Positions 14,091-18,216 of a stretch of 18,216 bases of DNA are shown piece after piece. The notes below the pieces were generated by a model, which worked only from the letters and a program-made list of their open reading frames with translations, was not told where the DNA came from and searched no databases. Position numbers and translations under genes: made by a program. Numbering within the stretch: the stretch's first letter is position 1; every line of letters starts with the position of its first letter. The stretch covers positions 1 to 18,216 of the forward strand of contig CAYVQP010000077.1 of the NCBI GenBank assembly GCA_964452775.1. The letters run 5' to 3'. Origin of the DNA: JACKCB01 sp964452775. GTDB taxonomy: Bacteria; Chloroflexota; Anaerolineae; Promineifilales; Promineifilaceae.

Positions 14091-15308
14091 TCAGAGGGAA
14101 GCGATGACCCGCCCACCCTCGACATCTTCAATTAGAAAACCGCCGGACGCTACCAGTCGCTGGAAGGCGGTCAGCACCGCGCCGGAACTGACACCCAGCG
14201 TGTTCTGAATCTCTTCAGCGGAAAGGGCCGGGCTGGAATACCGGCTCAGCGAATCGCGGATGTATTTCTCCGCCGCGCGTACTTCCTCTTCCGGCAGCGG
14301 CAGTCTGAATAGCTCCAGGTAATCCTCCAATCTTTCGGCGGCGCTGCTGAAGAACACTTCTCGCGTTTCCAGGTCTATAAGAAACGGCCAGACCTTTTGA
14401 TTTGCCCAGCCCTCTCCCCGGCTGCGTCCCCGCACTATCTCCACGGCCTCACTATCCCAGCCGGTGGTCGCTGCCAGACCAACCACGACAATTGCGCCGG
14501 CCCCGTCAGCGACGGCGATGTATTCCTGGAGCTTGTCCAGCAATTCATCGGCGCCAAAAGGAGCGGTGTCGAAACCGTCTGAGACATGGCAGTCGAGATG
14601 GGACAGGACTCGCGCCTCAAGCATCAGTGCGGGTTGCCCGCGACCGCCGGGGATGGTGTAGCGGCTGCGCACATTCGCCGGCAGCCGGTGTAGCGCCGCC
14701 GGCTCCGGACGTTCCTGGCCCAGCATGTGCGCCAATCGCACGGCCTCATCAAATGCCGTGTGCGCGGCATCCCACGATTTGACGGCCAGCATGCGCCCGG
14801 TAGCCGGCGCCGGCAAGCCACGCAGGGCGCGCACTTTGCGGTCGAAGCGGTCCCGGAAGTTCAGCTCCCGGCGGCGCGCCTCAAGGGCGGTGACCAGCGC
14901 TGGGATTTGCCCATCCGCTCTGGCCTGCCGGGCGCGAGCCAGCTTTTCGGCCGGCGTCGGCTCATGTAGGCGGCAGAAGTGGTGTCCGTCTGACCAACAT
15001 TCGCTGCAGACGACGTTGTCACAGCCGGCGGATTCGCACTCGCCGGCGATTTCGCGATCGCCACGCAGTATGCGCAGACAGCGGTCGCAGCGGGCAACGC
15101 TTCTTTCCGCTTCCAGGCTGACCGCTTCCTGCCGGGTACGCTCGATCTGCTGTTCCACATAAGCCTCAACATCGGCGGGGCGGATGCGATAGACGCCGCC
15201 TATCTTGGCCGCCGCAAGCTCTCCCTTGCGCACCAGCCGGTAGATGGTCTTGTAATCAACGCCGAGCTGTTCGGCGACCTCGTTGATACTCAAATAGCCC
15301 TGCGGCAC
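14091..15308 (-). CDS. HTH transcriptional regulator with B-box-type zinc cluster and C-terminal winged-helix-like segment
   Basis: 405 aa; GTG at 15308 with GGGAG 7 nt upstream. Residues 4-55 form an excisionase/MerR-type HTH (LSINEVAEQLGVDYKTIYRLVRKGEL, then GGVYRIRPADVEAYV). Residues 74-115 carry C74, C77, C91, C96, C101, C104, H110, C112 and H115, resembling a B-box-type two-zinc fold. Residues about 120-350 are mixed alpha/beta with a strand-rich part (GAIVVVGLAATTGW, VWPFLIDLETREVFF) of no family I recognise. The C-terminus (about 358-405; LSAEEIQNTLGVSSGAVLTAF) looks like a second winged HTH. It is the first gene after a strong promoter with phased GGTAA repeats, so it probably controls the operon and itself. 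The central domain could sense a ligand or the phosphorylation state of the system (inference). Confidence 0.85.
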   Translation of the reverse strand: MPQGYLSINEVAEQLGVDYKTIYRLVRKGELAAAKIGGVYRIRPADVEAYVEQQIERTRQEAVSLEAERSVARCDRCLRILRGDREIAGECESAGCDNVVCSECWSDGHHFCRLHEPTPAEKLARARQARADGQIPALVTALEARRRELNFRDRFDRKVRALRGLPAPATGRMLAVKSWDAAHTAFDEAVRLAHMLGQERPEPAALHRLPANVRSRYTIPGGRGQPALMLEARVLSHLDCHVSDGFDTAPFGADELLDKLQEYIAVADGAGAIVVVGLAATTGWDSEAVEIVRGRSRGEGWANQKVWPFLIDLETREVFFSSAAERLEDYLELFRLPLPEEEVRAAEKYIRDSLSRYSSPALSAEEIQNTLGVSSGAVLTAFQRLVASGGFLIEDVEGGRVIASL

Positions 15309-15365
15309 AGGAATTCTCCCGATGAAGTATTGCTACCCGGACCACCCGTTGCTTGCACTGAGAAT

Positions 15366-15395
15366 AGTCTATCATACCCGACAATGGTTTGTCAA
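15366..15395 (-). promoter_or_regulatory. Sigma-70-type promoter for the regulator/operon
   Basis: On the minus strand a perfect -35 TTGACA (15395-15390) is followed after 18 bp by TAGACT (15371-15366), a 4/6 match to TATAAT. The start would be near 15358, about 50 bp before the GTG of the regulator. The region is AT-rich compared with the surrounding genes. It is the best promoter in the window and lies in the largest gap between genes. Confidence 0.6.
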
Positions 15396-15428
15396 TACCT
15401 TGTTTACCCAGGTTTTACCAATATTACC
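15393..15428 (-). promoter_or_regulatory. Phased GGTAA direct repeats upstream of and overlapping the -35 box (candidate operator)
   Basis: On the minus strand four GGTA-starting copies occur: GGTAATATT (from 15428), GGTAAAACC (from 15419), GGTAAACAA (from 15408, preceded by an extra G) and GGTATTGAC (from 15399). The spacing is 9-11 bp, about one helical turn, so the copies face the same side of the DNA. The last overlaps the -35 TTGACA. This fits an array of sites for the excisionase-type HTH encoded just downstream. Confidence 0.55.
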
Positions 15429-15483
15429 ACTCGTTGCATGGATTGTAGCTGATTCGTCGGCAAGTATCCCTTGCAGGCCGGCA

Positions 15484-18054
15484 TCAGCCATCTCCCTCCT
15501 GGATGATAATCTGCCGGTCGCCGCCCAATGCGCCGGGACGGACGATAATCACCCCGTCGCCGCCGATTCGATAGACCGGCGCCTGGTAGATGTGTTGCTC
15601 CACCGCCGGCCGGGTCACGACCACTGTCGCTTCTACCGTCACCGGCAGTTGCACTTCATCGTGTCTATCCCTATACACCGCTTGCAGGACCACCCGTGAT
15701 GCGCCGGACGCGGAAGGAGAGACATGAAACACCAATCGCTGCGCCTCGCCGGGGGCCAGGTAGCGGATGGTCATCTCGACGGGCCTTTGGATATGGCCCC
15801 CGGCATAGAGCGCAATATCCCGCGCCGGACTGTGACCCATGTTGCGCACCTCAAAGAGCATATCAATCTCATCGCCCAACGTGGCTGCCGGGTGGGTCAG
15901 CTGGGTCAGGCTGAGCAACGGCCCGCGAGTATCTTTGGCGTGCCGCTCACGGGAGCTCCACTCCTGCTGCTGGTTGCCCGCCATGCGCCAGGCCAGTGCG
16001 GCGGCCAGCCACTTTCCCGCTCTCTGATAATCTTTCGCCGCCCCCGCATAATGGCCCTCCTGCTCCGCTATGGACGCGGCCTGTTCGTGCAATCCGGCCT
16101 GCCGGTAGCAAGCGCGCGCCTCCTCCGGGTCGCCGGCCAGAATAAGCATGTCACCGGCCTGCTCCGGCAAATTGAGCTCCCGGCTATACTTGGCCGCCTT
16201 TACGTAGTTACCCCGATGCCAGGGCACAGCATAGACGCCGCCGGACTCATCGCCGAAGTAAAGCACGCCGGTTTCCTCGTCAATGGTGGGTTTGGCGAAG
16301 ATGGGCGCGCCCGCCGAGAACTTCCAGAAAGACCTTTCGCTGTCGGAGAGGCCCGCGCTGCGCCTGATTGCATAAAGGTGCCCATCGTTGCAGCCCACAA
16401 ATAGCAGCTCCTGCCAGGCGGCGGGTGTGGCGGCGATTGCTCCGTTGACGGGCAGTTTCCACCGCTCCCGGCCGGTTGCCGCGTCAATCGCATACAGGCG
16501 GCCGTTGTGGCATCCGGCGTATAGCGTATCCTCTACCAGGAGCGGCGTCCCTGAGAATTGTCCTTGCCCCTGAAATGGGTCGCGCCAGAGAAGGGCGCCG
16601 CGCTCGTCCAATGCATAGCATCGGCGATCGCTGCACGTCACATACACGTGTCCACGCCGGCTGTCGCCGGCCGGCGAGCCCAGAAAGTACGGCTGAAGCG
16701 CGGGACCGAATGCTTCCGGCTGCCCTCGCCCCTGGGGGTCTACCCGGCATAATTGTCCGTTGCGTACCGCAAAGTAGAGAAAGCGACCCAGCATCATCGG
16801 GGTAGAACGCACGCCCACACCCCCCGGCGCCGGCCAACGCGAGCGGGTAGTTCTTGCATGGGGCAAGATCGCCGCCACGAAGCCCGGCTGGTCGCTGCTG
16901 ACGTAGATGACGCCCTCATGCAGCAGGGGCGTGCTGCGCAGCAGGCCGCCGACGGCGACGGGCTCCTGGATCAGCCGGCGCGAATCTATGTCCAACACGG
17001 CCACCGCGCCGTCCCGGACAGCGACGATTGCGCGGCGCTCATCTACCACTACGCCGCCTTCCACGCCGCCGGGTAAGGGCGTCAGGTCTACTCGTGTTCC
17101 ATCACGCCGGTCCAGCCACAAGACGCCGCCCTCGTTGTTGCCCTTGTTCCAATAGCCGGCTAACACATGCTCGGCCGTCAGAGCTACCGGCCCATAGATG
17201 CTTCCCGGCGCTTGGGCCTGCCAGAGTTCACCCCGGCTTGATGGCGCCGCCGGGACAGCCCTACCTTCGTGTACACTCTTCCGCGTCGCCGCCAGCCGGG
17301 CGCGGTGGTGATCGTATGCGGCCAACACAGCCTCATTTTGTAGCAGTTGGGCGACCTTGATTTCGGCCTCTTTCGCCTCTACGACCAGACGTTGTCCGGC
17401 CAGATCGGCCATTCTCTGCCGGTGTTGCAGCTCAGCTTCTTCTCTGCTGAGCTGCAAGTAAAGATAGTGTTGTTGCTCCTGCTGTTCCTCCAGAACGCGG
17501 CAACGATAGTCGGGAGTCTTTATGCCGCTCAAGCGCAGCCCGTTGCCCTCAAGGAGATCCAGAGTCTGCCGGAAGTGGGCCTCCAGCGTGGTTTCGACTC
17601 GCGCTCTTATCGTCAGGTCTTCCGCCAGCCTGTCCAGGGAATACCTGGCGATCTGCGATCTCAGGACCGCCGCGACCTCGGTTGCCAGAAGCGCATGCAG
17701 TTGCGCGCGGGTATAGCTTTGGGCGGAGCCCAGCAATTGAGAGACAAAGCGCTGCGGCGCGTCAATCCTTACTTGAGCGTGACAGGTCAATTCGATCCGC
17801 GCGCCCTCCTCGCTGCGCAGGTTATCGTAGGTGAAGGCTAGCTCGATATTGCGCGCTTCGCAGATGACTACCTCAACCCGTCTCCCGCGGCATTCCCGGG
17901 TGAACTCATCGAGCGCACCCGGGCCGGCGACTCCCACCTGCCCGCCATCCACCAGTAGCACTGCTATTTGGCCCTGATCCACGTGCAGCCGTTCCCCCCT
18001 GCCGGATGGCTGAATCCGAATAGCGATCTGGTCCTCTGCCAGATGTCCGGCCAT
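15484..18054 (-). CDS. SPFH-like / beta-propeller / 13-residue-repeat solenoid / CARDB-like protein
   Basis: 856 aa; ATG at 18054 with GAGGAGGG just upstream. Domains: SPFH-like head at about 1-185 (LHVDQGQIAVLLVDGGQVGV, then beta strands and helices ending SGIKTPDY); a charged helix, probably coiled coil, at about 186-262; a PQQ-type propeller at about 280-610 (LYAIDAATGRERW, HLYAIRRSAG, VYAVPW); six 13-residue helical repeats at 620-697 (for example ARACYRQAGLHEQ); an Ig/CARDB-like domain at about 711-813; and a tail with an IIVRPG segment. No TM or signal peptide. The propeller-solenoid-CARDB core is the same as in the 1073-aa protein, whose N-terminus is a zinc ribbon instead of SPFH. This fusion joins modules found separately in the locus and so links them functionally. 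It precedes the regulator by 175 bp and may be a separate transcription unit. Confidence 0.87.
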   Translation of the reverse strand: MAGHLAEDQIAIRIQPSGRGERLHVDQGQIAVLLVDGGQVGVAGPGALDEFTRECRGRRVEVVICEARNIELAFTYDNLRSEEGARIELTCHAQVRIDAPQRFVSQLLGSAQSYTRAQLHALLATEVAAVLRSQIARYSLDRLAEDLTIRARVETTLEAHFRQTLDLLEGNGLRLSGIKTPDYRCRVLEEQQEQQHYLYLQLSREEAELQHRQRMADLAGQRLVVEAKEAEIKVAQLLQNEAVLAAYDHHRARLAATRKSVHEGRAVPAAPSSRGELWQAQAPGSIYGPVALTAEHVLAGYWNKGNNEGGVLWLDRRDGTRVDLTPLPGGVEGGVVVDERRAIVAVRDGAVAVLDIDSRRLIQEPVAVGGLLRSTPLLHEGVIYVSSDQPGFVAAILPHARTTRSRWPAPGGVGVRSTPMMLGRFLYFAVRNGQLCRVDPQGRGQPEAFGPALQPYFLGSPAGDSRRGHVYVTCSDRRCYALDERGALLWRDPFQGQGQFSGTPLLVEDTLYAGCHNGRLYAIDAATGRERWKLPVNGAIAATPAAWQELLFVGCNDGHLYAIRRSAGLSDSERSFWKFSAGAPIFAKPTIDEETGVLYFGDESGGVYAVPWHRGNYVKAAKYSRELNLPEQAGDMLILAGDPEEARACYRQAGLHEQAASIAEQEGHYAGAAKDYQRAGKWLAAALAWRMAGNQQQEWSSRERHAKDTRGPLLSLTQLTHPAATLGDEIDMLFEVRNMGHSPARDIALYAGGHIQRPVEMTIRYLAPGEAQRLVFHVSPSASGASRVVLQAVYRDRHDEVQLPVTVEATVVVTRPAVEQHIYQAPVYRIGGDGVIIVRPGALGGDRQIIIQEGDG
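15964..16197 (-). repeat. Six in-frame 13-residue helical repeats
   Basis: Codes for residues 620-697 of the 856-aa protein: six units of exactly 13 residues, beginning AAKYSRELNLPEQ and AGDMLILAGDPEE and ending AALAWRMAGNQQQ. This is the same consensus and period as the thirty-unit array at 9117-10292. Confidence 0.82.
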
Positions 18055-18156
18055 GTTCCCTCCTCTCTGCCGGTAACGTCACTTGTCCGGCTTCATTGCG
18101 CACCTGAGCTGCCCCTCCGGCCTACCTCCGCCGGCGCATGATCTGCACTGTGCATG

Positions 18157-18184
18157 ATTATGGCACGCTTCAGCAGGTGGGCAA
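18157..18184 (-). promoter_or_regulatory. Possible promoter of the 856-aa SPFH-propeller gene
   Basis: On the minus strand TTGCCC (18184-18179) is followed after 16 bp by CATAAT (18162-18157), a 5/6 match to the -10 consensus but only 4/6 for the -35. It lies about 100 bp before the ATG at 18054. The rest of 18055-18216 holds no gene that I can see. Confidence 0.4.
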
Positions 18185-18195
18185 GAGGGGGATAA

Positions 18196-18216
18196 TGGTG
18201 AATGGTGAGTGGTGAA
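18196..18216. repeat. 7-bp tandem repeat (three units) at the right edge
   Basis: TGGTGAA, TGGTGAG and TGGTGAA follow in perfect phase to the window end and may continue beyond it. Their reverse complements (TTCACCA/CTCACCA) resemble the TTCACCG and CTCACCA units next to the S23 gene at 4923-4981, in inverted orientation. Confidence 0.65.

Overview
The window is a high-GC bacterial segment in which every credible gene lies on the minus strand, so the locus reads from right to left. GTG and TTG starts, Ser/Thr kinases (one fused to an FGE/C-type-lectin-like domain), PQQ-type propellers, CARDB-like domains and a standalone S23 four-helix protein suggest a filamentous or environmental Chloroflexota-type bacterium. 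That assignment is inference; there is no rRNA or other taxonomic marker. A run of exactly 100 N at 2008-2107 marks a scaffold gap, so this is a draft or metagenomic assembly.

Layout in transcription order. An 856-aa protein (18054-15484) combines an SPFH-like head, a beta-propeller, a short alpha-solenoid and an Ig/CARDB-like tail. A 175-bp AT-rich spacer follows, with a good sigma-70-type promoter and about 10-bp-phased GGTAA repeats. The next gene encodes a 405-aa HTH/B-box-type zinc regulator (15308-14091). The core comes next: a coiled-coil ESCRT-III-like candidate (14030-13422), an MIT-AAA ATPase very close to Vps4 (13311-12157), a Snf7-like protein ending in a MIM1-like motif (12141-11563), and a 1073-aa zinc ribbon/propeller/13-residue-repeat solenoid protein (11528-8307). 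Then follow a kinase-FGE-like fusion (8310-6657, frameshifted near its end), a two-TM SPFH-like protein (6545-4965), an S23 four-helix protein in AT-rich flanks (4911-4546), a zinc-ribbon SPFH coiled-coil protein (4502-2115), a gap-interrupted helical protein (2118-1473), a coiled-coil SNase (1476-613), and a second kinase cut by the window edge (597-1). Gaps between genes are -4 to about 111 bp, consistent with one very long operon from about 15.39 kb leftward.

How it may work: the genes look like a bacterial membrane-remodelling machine. It has an ESCRT-III/Vps4-like pair (MIT plus MIM1-like motif), three SPFH-type scaffolds, and two propeller-plus-alpha-solenoid proteins whose domain order recalls protocoatomer/IFT proteins. 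It is apparently gated by Ser/Thr kinases and equipped with a nuclease. The kinase's FGE/C-type-lectin domain ends in a block with the codon signature of a diversity-generating retroelement variable region, so sensing may be diversified. The domain identities come from reading motifs by eye; the integrated function is inference.
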